A stretch of DNA of 64,000 bases from Kalaharituber pfeilii (GCA_015179045.1 WHUZ01000073.1:62001-126000); one strand, 5' to 3'; positions 30,343-40,602 are shown, numbered from the stretch's first letter. The notes: a model not told the origin generated them from the letters alone. Numbers and translations are program-made.

Positions 30343-30500
30343 CCGGGGACCGGGGGACGGAGGGCACTGGGTGCTCAAGGGTGTATGTAGATTCCGTAGT
30401 TGGTTGTCTCAAACCTGGCCCGGGTATATGGGTCCCTGCCATAGGCTGGTAGCCTGTATGCGGGGTTACGTGAATAAAAAAAAAAAAAAAAAAAAAAAAT

Positions 30501-30765
30501 CCTTCGTCTGTTGCTTCATCTATGGCCCTTTCCCATTCGATCCTCTCGGCATCTGAAGGAAGGCAGGGTAATATTGCTGTGGGTAGGGGGTCCCGGTGCT
30601 TGAGGGAGCCTCTTAGATAGGTGGTGTCTGGCTCCTCATTTCTCAGTCGTTCATGCATATAGCTCAAGGACCTCGCCTCGACTCTCGTCGCCTCCCCGGC
30701 TGTGAATGCCTGGATTGACTCTAGGTGTGCCAGGCCTTCCACCAGTTCTCGTCGGGTGCCCCACG
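30501..30765 (-). pseudogene. LINE-B B3 linker piece before RNase H
   Basis: Minus strand reads RRELVEGLAHLESIQAF, ATRVEARSLSYMHERLRNEE, DTTYLRGSLKHRDPLP and WERAIDEATDEG, which then continues across LINE-A A2 into WNDAYTDGS at 26158. Confidence 0.8.
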
Positions 30766-30773
30766 GTGCTCCT

Positions 30774-31086
30774 TAGTGAGTGGCACGAGCTAGCTCGAGC
30801 CTAGATTGATTATAAACATAATATTGACAAACTAAACTAAACTAAGCTAAATTTTCATCTTTCTCACTACTATCAGCTAAATTGTGCATTTCGAAGTTGT
30901 TGGTAGGTCAGAATGAGCTCCAAGTCTCTAATTATTACTATATTAGGTATTTACAGTTTATGAAACCTTGCACTGGCTAAGCATTTTAGCGAGCTGTCAA
31001 GAAAAACACTAGCATGATCTTGGCTCGTTTGAGCTCGAGCTCAAGATCAGTCGAGCTCGAGCTGACTCGGCTCGTGCCACTCACTA
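30774..31086. mobile_element. hAT MITE (TAGTGAG family), 313 bp
   Basis: Perfect 8-bp duplication GTGCTCCT (30766-30773 and 31087-31094). Inverted ends TAGTGAGTGGCACGAGC. Subterminal GAGCTCGAGCT repeats and an AT-rich middle. It sits inside LINE-B B3. Confidence 0.93.
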
Positions 31087-31094
31087 GTGCTCCT

Positions 31095-31460
31095 GTGATC
31101 TCTCGGGCTACAGTGTATTGCCATTTCTCCAGATCCCTCAGATTGGCTTCTGCAGGTGTTCCTCGTGTATAGTTCAGCCAAGCCCAACAGCCCCACGTCG
31201 CTATGGTTTGGCCTATGCTGGTGTATATTTGGCGTCTTTTTGCTGGACCGATCTTCGTGAGTCGTGATACCACTCTCCAAGCTGCTTTGCCCAGTTGTAG
31301 TCACTTCCTGTAGTGTTCCTTGAATCTCAGCTCCCAATCTACCTGTAGGCCCACCATTCGGTACGTTGGCCCTCGGACTCCTATGATGAGGGTCTCAGCT
31401 TTATCCCAGTCTATTTCGTACCCTTCCGCGGTTGCCTTGTGGTGTAGGGACTCGCGATTA
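31095..31460 (-). pseudogene. LINE-B B3 RT thumb piece
   Basis: Minus strand reads EIDWDKAETLIIG and MVGLQVDWELRFKEHYRK (LINE thumb motif), then in a second frame WRVVSRLTKIGPAKRRQIYT, TIATWGCWAWLNY and DLEKWQYTVAREITG. A frameshift near 31310 separates them. The FADD/YVDD region is not present upstream. Confidence 0.75.
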
Positions 31461-31574
31461 TATTCTCTAAGAAGCGGATCAGAACAAGCGCAGGAGGAGA
31501 CCAGAAGCTGAGCTCGCTGCCAGAAAAACGCTCTACCGCAGTGTACCCTGTCAGCATTTCCCTTTCGGGTAATC

Positions 31575-31767
31575 TTTTTTTTATTTTTTTTTTTTTTTTT
31601 ACAATCACGTAGCCCCGCATACACTTGTTCCCCATGGCAGGGCCCCCGGGCCGAAGCCCTCCATGCTCAGAGGCAAGCACAAAGAAACAGCTCCCCATCT
31701 ACATGAGTTCCCACCTACACCCTCCAACACTCCATGCCTTCACGAAGTAGAACAGTTGCCCGAGGAT
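31575..31767 (-). mobile_element. LINE-C-type tail retroposon
   Basis: Poly(T) from 31575 to about 31603, then the complement of TACGTGATTG and a GCCATGGGG...GCGGGG hairpin, with about 110 bp of LINE-C-like 3' UTR. No clean duplication was found. Confidence 0.55.
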
Positions 31768-31806
31768 TAGTGAGTGGCACGGTCCGAGCCAGCTCGAGCT
31801 CAAGAT
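31768..31806 (+). mobile_element. hAT MITE left-end fragment
   Basis: TAGTGAGTGGCACGGTCCGA followed by GCCAGCTCGAGCTCAAGATC, then an abrupt join to LINE-B sequence. Confidence 0.65.
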
Positions 31807-32541
31807 CAGCACATCGAGTCAGAGAAGCATGGGAGAGTAGAGAAGCCCGAGGGGGATGGATGTAGCATTGATCTGGGTCAAAGGAGACAAGAGCCTGGAG
31901 GGAATGAGAGGGCGGACAGGGCAACCGAAACTTGGCGCACTTCTACCCTACGAAGATGAAGTGGTCACGGAGGCCGCAACGCATTTGGAGGCGAAGGCTA
32001 TCAGAGCAAGAGTGAGAGACAGGTTGGGCCTGTGTTCAAGAAGTCACGCTTTCGAGCGGAGAGAATTGATTAATTAATTACAGAAGCAGTCTCCAGTATG
32101 CACAGGACCCGTGACTTATATGTCCTTCACAGCTACTTTCACAATTGCCACAGTAAAAATTTTTTCAAACGCCACAGTCAACCATCAGTCAAACCGCCGG
32201 CCTATAATTCCTCCGTGTCGGTGCTAGGATTACACCGTCGGTTCAACATGTGTTACAGACTGCAACAGCTAGGGGGATGAACAGCCACGCTGGCAGGGCT
32301 AGAGGGGGGGCAGGGCCTCAGGGCCTGGGGACACAGAGTGGGCAAGGTGGAGAGCCCACAATACCGATGGTGCGGGGAGGGAGTCTCAGGGAGAGGAAAC
32401 GGTAGAACACATCTGGGCAGTATGCAGAGTCTGGAAGCAGAAGTGGCCTAGGGGAATGGAGGCGCTGAATGACCCTCCGAAGGCAAAGGAGGGCGGAACA
32501 GACCCCTTGGTCGAGTTAATGGAGTGGGTAGAGCGATGATT
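31807..32541 (+). pseudogene. LINE-B B6 ORF2 C-terminal relic
   Basis: Readable pieces: MDVALIWVKGDKSLEG (RNase H His replaced by Asp in KGDK), VVTEAATHLEAKAIRARVRD, then after the foreign segment ATLAGLEGGQGLRAWGHRVG and a frameshifted zinc-motif region with RWCGEGVSG, ending near GTAGAGCGATGA at 32538. It has at least three disruptions. Confidence 0.65.
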
Positions 32542-32684
32542 CTTCCTTTCTGTTTCCCTTTGCACTCAGCGACGTGAGCGTGTTTGCCGTGATTTTGTGA
32601 TGTTGGTATGTGTCTTATATCTCGCCATAGCCCAGAAGGTGACATGCGAATAATGATACTAAAAAAAAAAAAAAAAAAAAAAAA
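31807..32684 (+). mobile_element. LINE-B copy B6 fragment
   Basis: Begins HRVREAWES near the end of RNase H, nearly identical to 11687 onward. It contains about 210 bp of foreign sequence at 32040-32255, then the zinc-motif region, 3' UTR, hairpin (32620-32649) and poly(A) 32661-32684. Confidence 0.78.
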
Positions 32685-32689
32685 ACGCG

Positions 32690-33905
32690 GTTTACATCAC
32701 ATAACCCCGCTTGTAGCACGTGGCCATGGCAGGGTCCCTGGGCAAGCCCTCATAGCCCGGAGACAGGCTAAACTAACTCTCTACGTACATGGCCCCATCG
32801 CGCCGTCGCCCCCGCTCTCCTAACTTCTAGAACTTGACCCCGGCGAAGAAATTCTCTAAAATGTCATACATATTCCTCCCCATTCTCCGCCTTTCTCTTC
32901 CAATTCTTTCCCATGTCGCTCCACCTCTCAAAACCTTCTGGACGGTTCTTCTGGCTTCTGCATCAGAAAGCGAGATGCTCCCCTGTTTGCACCTCCCCAC
33001 ACCTGCACTTATCTGATTCAGCCACACCCAGCTTCTTCAACCATATAGCACACCTTCCTCGCTCCAGTCGCAATGCAGTGAAGTTTGATGCCGCCACCCT
33101 ACTCCACTCCATGACCTTACCTCCTCCGAAACCCTCTATCTCTCTCTTCTCTCTCTTCCACGCCTTTATCCTTTGGCGCACCCCACTCCCGGTGGCCACC
33201 TCCCTCCCCTTCTCCATTGTCCCCTTCTTCGCCCACTCATCCGCCTTCTCATTTCCTGCAATTCCGATGTGAGCCTTAACCGACATCAGTTTCGCATTAC
33301 CCCCCTTCCTCTTCCTCCTTGCCACTGCATCCACTACCCTCCTCATATCCTCCGTCTTCCCTCTCCCCTCTCTGCCTACCTTCTTAATCGCCATGACGGC
33401 AGCTTCTGAATCCAGACAGATCAGGACCGGTACCTCCTCCGGCACACTCTCCAAGGCTCTTCTCACTCCCCTCACCTCCCCGTCGAACACTGTCGCTGTC
33501 CTTCCCACCACCTCCGCAACCACTGCCGATCTCCCCCATATACCCGCCCCCACCTTGCTATCCTCGATCTTGCTCCCATCCAAGAAGAGGACCGCCCTCC
33601 CTCTTCCGGCTTCCTCAACCGAGGTCTCCCACTCCTCCCTTCCCCCCTTCTTTCTTCCCAGCCTCACCGCGTTCTCCACCTCCACCTTCTCACACCCCCC
33701 TCCCCACGAGATCTCCTCCCCCTCCTCCGAAAACCTCGCCCACTGACCTTGCCATCCGTCCAGTACTGCTTCATACCCATCTTTCTCGGCCAGTGCCCAC
33801 TGCACCCCCCAGCCTCGCCAATTTGTCGCCTCCTCCTCTCTCTCCTCACTCCCTACTCCGAAGTCGCCCGTGCAAAGCCCCGCCAGCTCTGACGGCGCCT
33901 CCCTG
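32690..33905 (-). mobile_element. LINE-C copy C1 (3' part)
   Basis: Minus-strand LINE-C from the linker before RNase H to a 3' UTR that ends in the LINE-C hairpin (complement at 32697-32745: CCCTGCCATGGC...GCGGGG, TTATGTGATG). No poly(A) is left. It abuts the B6 poly(A). Confidence 0.8.
32863..33900 (-). pseudogene. LINE-C RNase H and zinc motif, copy C1
   Basis: Main frame (33805-32963): WARFSEEGEEISWGGGCEKV, VLFLDGSKIEDSKVGAGIWG (Asp), VFDGEVRGVRRALESV (Glu), LICLDSEAAVMAIKKVG (Asp), VKAHIGIAGNEKADEWAKKG (His/Asp), and C-x-C...H (CRCGEVQTGEHLAF). A TGA interrupts the zinc motif. The same frame continues to NRPEGFERWSDMGKNWKRKA. A frameshift near 33800-33840 precedes the main frame, relative to copy C2. 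Confidence 0.82.
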
Positions 33906-33974
33906 GAATAGCTCTTGGAATAGCCTTGAAAAAGCTTCTAGAAAAGCGCTGAAGAGCAGTCTCGAAATCTTAGG

Positions 33975-34305
33975 CTCTATCAGAATAGTAAGTTTTGATC
34001 ATTATAATGCCTGAACCTGTATTTATCGTAGTTGCCTGCAGTGCCATTTAAAGGACTTATATCTATTTGCCTCGTCCTCATACGTAGGTATAGGACTGTT
34101 GGTGTTGCAAGTCCCAAATTCATTATGTCAGCTGTCCGGATATTTCTGACATAATAAAATTGGACACTATTTGCACTGAGTCTCAACAGCCAAGCATACA
34201 AAAATATGGTAGCATACAAAAATATGGTAGTTTATGCCAAATACTCCATAGCGCATAATATGCATTGGTCCCCTGTCCGGATACTTTTTTTTCGGCTAGT
34301 ATACT
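33975..34305 (-). repeat. Dispersed repeat D, copy 1
   Basis: The minus strand begins ACTAGCCGAAAAAA and GTATCCGGACAGGGGA, with a second internal ATCCGGACAGCTGACATAAT. It aligns with 42846-43130 plus strand over about 280 bp. Probably a DNA-transposon relic; its other end is not identified. Confidence 0.6.
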
Positions 34306-34324
34306 CAGGTGAGGTTAAGTTAAG

Positions 34325-37047
34325 AAACACTCGATTACATGCTTGTAGAAGGCCAAACGCGCTACATACGCTACATTCACATTGACGGAATTACAGTCAA
34401 AAGATCTTTAGAGCGGTTTCCCGATGACACATGTTATCTGATCAAAAGTAAAAGAAAACAGGGAAAAAGAGGTACAGCTAACTTGAATGGCAGAAAACTA
34501 TGTCCAACGTTATTACTTGCATCTCCTAGTCCTCTCTGCACTTCTCCTGCCCATAACCTTCGCTTGCTAACCTCTATCACAGTCTTACGCTAATGCCCTG
34601 ACGCTATCCATCTCTACTTCACTACAAATGCTGTGGCGGTACCTCCTCCCACCACCGGACATATTGATGCTCAGATGGTTACAACTGTGCCTTCCTTGCC
34701 AGCGGTTGACATGTCTCCACCAAACTCCGTCGGCTTCTTTCTATCCTTGCATCGCACAAGCCAGTTGCATACAGGCACCAATAGCCATGAAAACACTAAT
34801 ACCGCCGGAAGTGCTACCAAGGTTTCAAACCTGAATGCTGTTACCCGATCTGTATGAATAACAAAATCACCAGCACCTGGCAGGGGCTGCCCATCCTTCA
34901 TCCGCAGTCCATTCAAGGAAGCATTATTTTTGATGTCGTCTGTAAAGTCAGATGAGTCCATCCACAATCCGTAATCTATTGCCGTATTTCTGAAGAGATC
35001 CCTAGTCATAATATATGTTCCAAGTACAAGTCTCTGTATGTCTGCAGCCGCACTGCAGGCATGTAAATTCAATCTCCACCTAGTACGCATCGTCCGTATT
35101 GAAGCTAGAGTCAGAGGGGAAACTGCTGAGGCAAGCTTTCCCAATGGCGAGGGGCCAAAATACGCCTCCTCAACTATGTTGAGATTCATACCAAAATGAG
35201 ACTGCAGAACTGAAATTGTTGCATCGGAAAGCTGAAGGTTAGGAATCTTATTGTTTTGAATATCCACCAACGTGCCTCTCCATTCCTTGTAGCTCCATGT
35301 CTGGTTCTCCCAGCATTGCAGCACCGGTGGTCCCGGATTGATATCATCCGAAGAATCTCTGTGGTACCAAGGGTCGCTACCAGAGCCTTCTGCATATATG
35401 CCCCACAACAGTGGCACCAGGGCAAACTGGTAAGTGCTTGAATTGCCCTCTGCATGCCCAAGAGGTTCCGGTGGATATACAAGGACATCTGGAAACGTAA
35501 TCGTCGATGACATATTGACCGAGAGCTCTTCGTAATTACCATCATTTGGCCATAGGGTCCACTGCACCCATTTCACACTTTGTTCCTCACGATCTTCTCT
35601 ACTCGTTTCAACTGTGACATTCCATTCATACATAAATTCGCATTTTCCATCTAGCTTGACAGTAAGGTCAGGTGCGCGCTGCAAACCCATATCATAGCCT
35701 GTAACAGAAATGCTATATTTGATGATGTAGCTGTTCACATTTGCCCTATCACTTGGAGGCTGTGACGAAATTTTCTCAAATCTCACAGGATTGCTGAGTA
35801 GCTCACGGGATATTCCACTGTCCACAGTTCCCAGTGCACGAAATGCAGTGCCATTGGAGTGACCAGTGTAATTGTAGAAAATCTCTTCAGATGCTCCAGA
35901 GTCCTCCAGCTCCGAGATTGAGAGTGGGTAATATAATGTATACGGATTTGCTGGGGCTGCGTGGCCTAAAATGAACTTGTTGGGGAGTAGGATACCAGCG
36001 ACATTCCCTCCTACATAAGTCCCAGCTGCCAGTAACACGATTGTAAGAGTAATAGCAAAGTCTTGCCAAGTAAACGTGAGGTTGTCAGAGATCCCTCCAG
36101 AGTTGCTTCGAGAAGTGCTAGAGTTGTTTACAGGTCGTTTGATCAGGGAAGCAAGAAGCCTCCACCAATATTTGAGCATTAGAACAGCTGTTTGGGAGGG
36201 CTCATTGATTGTCCAATGTGTAAACATATGCGCTGAGGTTTGTGTCAAGAGGTGTTTGGGGAGCACATATGGTATTGCAATGACGATGAGGATCCACCAG
36301 GCAGTGAAGATAGCAGTGACAATAATGGTGTAAAGTGAGATGATGTAGATCTCTTGGGATCTGTCGACAGCAATAGCATTCTTGCTTCCTCCAGGAAATG
36401 GCATCATAAAGCGTCGACCTAGGAGGTATTGAGATGGGTAGATGCCAGCGTTATCCGGGAGTCCCCCATCCCAGTGCTGCATCACTGTGTTGTTCATTTC
36501 GAGTTCTGCGGGGATTGAGACTGGGACAAGATTAGCTACTCTTGCTATCACTTTATACATTGAGATTTGTTTAAGAAAGGGAAGATCCAACCACTTTGAC
36601 CGAATTATGATTTGATTTTGTCACAGCAGTTTCGTTGCAGCGGACCCAGAAAAAACTTTTGACGGCGGCACTTATCGTAAATGTATTATCTTACTTTGGC
36701 GAGAGCTTATACAGGTATATATACACGTCTGATAACTAAGGCTCTAGGACACATTCTGTATAGGCATTGTGGTAGGACGCGCGCAAACGCATCTTACATG
36801 AGAGCTGCATACCGTCAAAGTTGGTTCATGAGACACCACGGAGTTAGGAGATTAATAGACCAAAAACACTAGTTTACGCTAAGCCTACCCAGAGGTATAC
36901 TGTATAAGGCACTACTAACACTGTAAAGAGAAGTCTGATCCAGCAATCAATATAGTATTACTAAAAGGGTACAAATCATCTCAGTGACGCTCCTAAGTAT
37001 CTTTCACTTGTCAGCGTCTCTAGAATTACTTTTAGCGAGGAAATCTA
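34325..37047 (-). repeat. Segmental duplication copy 2
   Basis: Aligns with 15485-18395 (see copy 1), cut on the right by a LINE tail at about 37057. The two copies differ by scattered substitutions and small indels. Confidence 0.85.
34671..36611 (-). pseudogene. Multi-pass membrane protein, copy 2 (single long frame)
   Basis: A 639-codon frame continues copy 1 without its break. Predicted hydrophobic segments are at residues about 81-110 (IYIISLYTIIVTAIFTAWWI), 178-202 (FAITLTIVLLAAGTYVGGNV) and near 590-612 (LVALPAVLVFSWLLVPVCNW), then a basic tail. The region between the second and third has many N-x-S/T sites and a YDMGLQRAPDLTVKLDGKCE segment. The first codon of the frame is not ATG, and about 6 extra bases near 36620 put a TGA just upstream, so the N-terminus seen in copy 1 (RCNEIANQSIIRSNWLDLPF) is out of frame here. 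Function not recognised; a surface or transport-related protein is possible. Confidence 0.65.
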
Positions 37048-37056
37048 GATTTTCTT

Positions 37057-37106
37057 TTTTTTTTTTATCTCATTAATCGCATGCCGCTCTATGGGCTATG
37101 GCGAGA
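37057..37106 (-). mobile_element. LINE-B-type tail-only insertion
   Basis: Poly(T), the complement of TTAATGAGAT and a hairpin with CTCGC/GCGAT ends and inner GCCC/GAGC. It cuts the right edge of segmental-duplication copy 2. Confidence 0.65.
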
Positions 37107-37246
37107 TATCTATCTCGTCGCCGTTCTCCTGCCGTTCTAACCACTTTCTCTGATGCGTGCCACATGGTGTTGCTGTTAGTTCGCGAAGTCGACCATCTAA
37201 TTTGTTAAGGGCATTGTGACTTCCCCACTTTAATGTCTCGGATTGT

Positions 37247-37301
37247 TCTGCCATGGCAAACAGCTCTATGCGAGGTTACGTGGTAAAAAAAAAAAAAAAA
37301 A
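37247..37301 (+). mobile_element. LINE-C-type tail-only insertion
   Basis: CTGCCATGGCAAACAGCTC, then TATGCGAGGTTACGTGG, and about 18 A. A decayed LINE-A-type tail (CTGGTAGCCTGTATGCGGG) follows at 37384-37430. Confidence 0.65.
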
Positions 37302-37884
37302 GCCTCGAATTCTTGCAAGACATCGTAAGTTTAAAAGTAAGCAGCGGTAGAGCAGCCGGTCAGTCATTGCTTGCATTTGAGGCCACACAGGCTGGTAGCC
37401 TGTATGCGGGTTACATGGCAAAACAAAAATTAACATGTCAGCTCATGAATTCAATCGCGCTGTACACCAGCACATGAAGCTAATCGGCATGTCAAGGGTG
37501 TCCACAGAGAAAGCGCTCAGGTAACAGTATTCCAAGTCAGGCCTTGCATACAACTATGCTCGAGGAATATGTGTATTGGAATTACAGCCTAACTTTCAGT
37601 ATCCTCCCTCGGAATGAGCCGTTTGTTGGCCCTTGCATGGCGCATTGCCTACCTAAATTCATTCCAAGAATACGAAGCAAATCCTGTAGATGGATCTTCC
37701 ACTGCTCAACCGTAACACTATCCCCACATCATCAGGACGGCAATTGATGCATATCCCGCCTGAATTCGATGTACGGTATCTTATCTATGGACAACTGTAC
37801 AATGTCAAACTTTCGTGTTGTGACGCACTGGAGGCAGCTCCGTTGGTACCATGGGTGCCAGACTATCAGCTTCCGTTGTATTGC
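37302..37884. other. Unassigned stretch
   Basis: No gene recognised apart from the decayed tail at 37384-37430. Confidence 0.35.
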
Positions 37885-37941
37885 CCCGCCATAGCCCATA
37901 GGGCGGCACGCGGGTAATGATATTACAAGAAAAAAAAAAAA
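37885..37941 (+). mobile_element. LINE-B-type tail-only insertion, 57 bp, compensated stem
   Basis: Perfect 13-bp duplication TCCGTTGTATTGC (37872-37884 and 37942-37954). It begins CCCGCC; the outer stem is CCCGC/GCGGG in place of CTCGC/GCGAG, a two-sided change that keeps pairing. TAATGATATTACAAG and poly(A) follow. Confidence 0.92.
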
Positions 37942-38043
37942 TCCGTTGTATTGCATTCACGCTCGGCCATTGCGAACTGCTGCAGGCGAATTTTTTTTTT
38001 TTTAGAAAAAAAAAGTATTACATTCATAATTCAAGACCAGTTT

Positions 38044-38108
38044 AACACCCTGCCATGGCTTGGCGCTGCAAGCGGGGTTACGTGATTTAAAGAAAAAAAA
38101 AAAAAGAA
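38044..38108 (+). mobile_element. LINE-C-type tail-only insertion, 65 bp
   Basis: Perfect 11-bp duplication AAGACCAGTTT (38033-38043 and 38109-38119). It begins AACACCCTGCCATGG; GCAAGCGGGG closes the hairpin. TTACGTGATTTAAAG and A-rich tail. Confidence 0.9.
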
Positions 38109-38119
38109 AAGACCAGTTT

Positions 38120-38776
38120 CACGGTGTATGTTACACGGCCCAACCATGAATGATGATGAATATCCGTCCAATTTGCAATTCTTAGTGCGTTGAACTGCAT
38201 TCCACGCACTACTGTAGCCTTTTAAATTTGGCGGTTAGGCCGCAGGCTAATGGACGAGGCTTGACAGCGACCCTGGCCCGGAGGCCCGTGACCGAGCCAC
38301 CAACAAGCCACCAACAGAGCCTCCACGGTCGCCACCAAGCCACGAGAAGAGGTCTTCCCATTCGGGAAGTCACAGGGAGATGGTCACGTGCTGCCCTCGT
38401 GCTATATAGAGAGGGAGGAGAGGCCTTGCATTCCCTCCTCAAGCCGCTGCGATTCGCAAGCCATACGAAATCGCAGAAGTCACCCAGATAGTCACATATT
38501 TCACTAGAATCAATGCCTTATTGCATTGAAATGTCATGATATGTAATATTATGAATAGACTAAATAATATAGTATTAGTTGATCATCCAAAACTTGAACA
38601 GGGGAAAAATCTCAGTGGCGTCATGAAAACAGGGGAAAAAAAAGGTTTTCTGTTTTAACTACTGCAGCCACGACTCGCAGGCATTATCATATTCAGCTGC
38701 GCAAACTGTGCGATACCGCATGAGTACATGAAGTACGATCTCAGCTGATACGTGGAGAAATATTGCAGGAACACAG
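38120..38776. other. Unassigned stretch
   Basis: 38213-38497 is GC-rich with a CTATATAGAGAGG box and could be an LTR or promoter fragment, but no terminal duplication supports it. The rest shows nothing. Confidence 0.3.
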
Positions 38777-39008
38777 TAGCGGTGGTCATCAATTATCTAA
38801 AGTAAAGTAAATGGAACATTTGTACATTAGCCGCGTCTTGGCAACAATGCCCATTGGCTATGTTCCGCCCCGAAATGTAAAGTAAGGTACACTATCACAG
38901 TACATTTCTGAAAAATCTACAGCACAAAATAGTCCTGTTACTTTTCGAAAAACATTTACTTTACTTTAGATTTGCTACGAACCGCCCCCACTCAACGCAA
39001 CCCCACAC

Positions 39009-39036
39009 CGCACCGCACCGCACCGCACCGCACCGC
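39009..39036 (+). repeat. (GCACC)n microsatellite
   Basis: Five to six uninterrupted CACCG/GCACC units inside the MITE. Confidence 0.9.
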
Positions 39037-39190
39037 AACAAAAGGAGGCTCTTTGCATCCGAAAAATAGCTGGATCTGGATATTAATTAATCAATTTTGA
39101 TAGAATATTTAAGTCTTGCCTTCTAGCAGAGTTTTTGCCATGGTTGAGATATCGATTAGCTGCAATATGATCACTCCTATCTACTAGCTC

Positions 39191-39252
39191 GCCCTGCCAT
39201 GGCGAACAGCTACAAGCGGGGTCACGTGAAATAAAAAAAAAAAAAAAAAAAA
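39191..39252 (+). mobile_element. LINE-C-type tail-only insertion, 62 bp
   Basis: Perfect 12-bp duplication ATCTACTAGCTC (39179-39190 and 39253-39264). The insert begins exactly GCCCTGCCATGG, then GCGGGG, TCACGTGAAAT and poly(A). Confidence 0.93.
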
Positions 39253-39891
39253 ATCTACTAGCTCCTGAAGCTCCTCTAAGTCCTCCTCTTCTTCCTCTGA
39301 ACTATATTCTGAGTCAAACTCCGAATCTAAATCATACTCCATTGCTGTCATTAAAACATCGCTTTCAGCATCTATTTTGATGCTTTTTGGCTTATACGAG
39401 GCATTGCGAATCTGTAGTTGTGTTGATATGCGGGGTAGGGGTGAATGAGACTACAATTACAGAGTACAAGGTTTAGCTTTTTTTCATTAGGGACCGGTCA
39501 TCAATTGCCGGCCACAAATGGCTAGACGTACAGGGATATGAAATGTACAAATGTTCCATTTACGATAATTGATGACCACCGCTAGTATAAAAGCGACAAA
39601 TAGAACTGTTGGTATGGAAGTACACCTTCACACAGATACAAGGATAATGATAAAACGGAACTCTAGCCGACTTTTTTTTTTTTTTTTTTGCATGATACAG
39701 TAACCATAATTCACTTGCATGGTACTCCCGCGGGGCCAGCCAACATATCCTGGCCAGTCGGTAACTGGGCTACTCATCACTCGGAGGGGCCATTGATCAT
39801 TTACAAGGTTAAAGACCAAAAACAAGATGCATAATTAGATACAGAAGTAGAGATGGTGCCGCTTTACAGTACATGATTTCTTAACTGACAT

Positions 39892-40526
39892 TTTTTTTTT
39901 TTTTTTTTTTTTTATATCATTACTCGCGTGCCGCCCTGGGGGCTATGGCGAGATTAGTTACATGAGATTAGATACATATGAAGGTAGAAGAAAAGGAATA
40001 AGAAAAGATCCTGTGTGTCTCCTATGCCCCTGCCCACTCCAAGATGTCTCTAAGTGGGTCTGTGTCCTTGCTCTTCGGAGGAGTGACCAAGTCTTGCATG
40101 CCTCCTGGCCACTTTCGTTTCCATGTCCTGCACCTAGTGAGCACATGTTCAGTAGTCTCCTCCTCCTCCCCACATCATCGACATTCTGGGCTGTCTGCTT
40201 TCCCGATTTCGTACTGCCATTTCCGTAGTAACTTGCCGCCCAGTATTCCTGCTAGTGTGGCTATGTGTCGACTTCCAAGTCTTGTCAAGGGACGGTAGCT
40301 GAGCCCTAGCCGGTTTCTCTCTGTGGCGCGCTGATGTCTCGAGGTTTGTCGTATCCCATCTTCTGTTATGGTTTCATCTTGGTAGGGGAGGCATGTGCCT
40401 ATTTTCGCAGCTGTGTCTGCTTCGGTGTTCCCTTTGACTCCTATATGGGACTTGACCCACATCACTGCAACGTCCCAGTCACCTCGGTCTGTTCTCGCTT
40501 TCCAGGCGTCTCTAACCAGTTTTGCC
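39892..40526 (-). mobile_element. 5'-truncated LINE-B copy B7, 635 bp
   Basis: Perfect 13-bp duplication TCTTAACTGACAT (39879-39891 and 40527-40539). End of RNase H, zinc motif, 3' UTR, hairpin (inner GCCC/GGGC, loop CCA) and poly(A), seen as T from 39892. Confidence 0.93.
40027..40520 (-). pseudogene. LINE-B ORF2 C-terminus with a stop in the zinc motif
   Basis: Minus strand: VMMWVKSHIGVKGNTEADTA (RNase H His/Asp), ATERNRLGLSYRPLTRLG, LAGILGGKLLRKWQYEIGKA, DSPECR, then TGA (40172-40174) where other copies have Trp, then CGEEEETTEHVLTRC and KWPGGMQDL in the same frame to a final ILEWAGA-stop. The same Trp is lost in copy B5. Confidence 0.82.
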
Positions 40527-40602
40527 TCTTAACTGACATGCATTTTTTTCTCCTCTTGAAATGGTCACTGACCACACTGACATGGATAGTGCTAGAAACA
40601 AC

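Larger units (their letters stand above)
26159..30498 (+). mobile_element. LINE-A copy A2, 5'-truncated, RT deleted
   Basis: 4.3 kb flanked by ATCCTTCG (26151-26158 and 30499-30506). It holds the end of ORF1 with two CCHC knuckles, the ORF2 endonuclease (split by a 1.46-kb hAT and a 46-bp tail insertion), an 18-bp tandem repeat at a deletion junction, RNase H and zinc motif, and a LINE-A hairpin with poly(A) to 30498. The RT domain is absent. Confidence 0.9.
23111..31574 (-). mobile_element. LINE-B copy B3, minus strand, split by four insertions
   Basis: One element can be followed through 31574-31087, 30773-30499, 26158-26044, 24763-24496 and 23644-23111. Pieces join at matching target duplications: GTGCTCCT around the MITE, ATCCTTCG around LINE-A A2, TCGTTGCTCTCG around the ORF1-only retroposon, and GATCTYGGCCGC around LINE-B B4. 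In order it carries the RT thumb, linker, RNase H, zinc motif, 3' UTR, hairpin (inner GCCC/GGGC, loop CCA) and poly(A), seen as T at 23111-23122. The 5' RT part is missing. Confidence 0.88.
38779..39582. mobile_element. TA-flanked Tc1/pogo-like MITE, 804 bp
   Basis: TA at 38777-38778 and 39583-39584. Inverted ends GCGGTGGTCATCAATTATC, then TAAATGGAACATTTGTACAT (a 10-bp insertion separates the two blocks in the left end). The minus strand keeps a transposase-like C-terminus (RNASYKPKSIKIDAESD, then an acidic SSEEEEEDLEEL run). A LINE tail sits at 39191-39252. Confidence 0.78.

Noticed and set aside
38213..38497. Solo LTR with TATA-like box
   Set aside because: No matching 4-5-bp duplication and no second copy in the window.
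39661..39715. Another LINE tail at the T18 run
   Set aside because: The sequence beside the T-run (GCATGATACAGTAACCATAA) does not match any of the three hairpin tails well enough, and no duplication was found.
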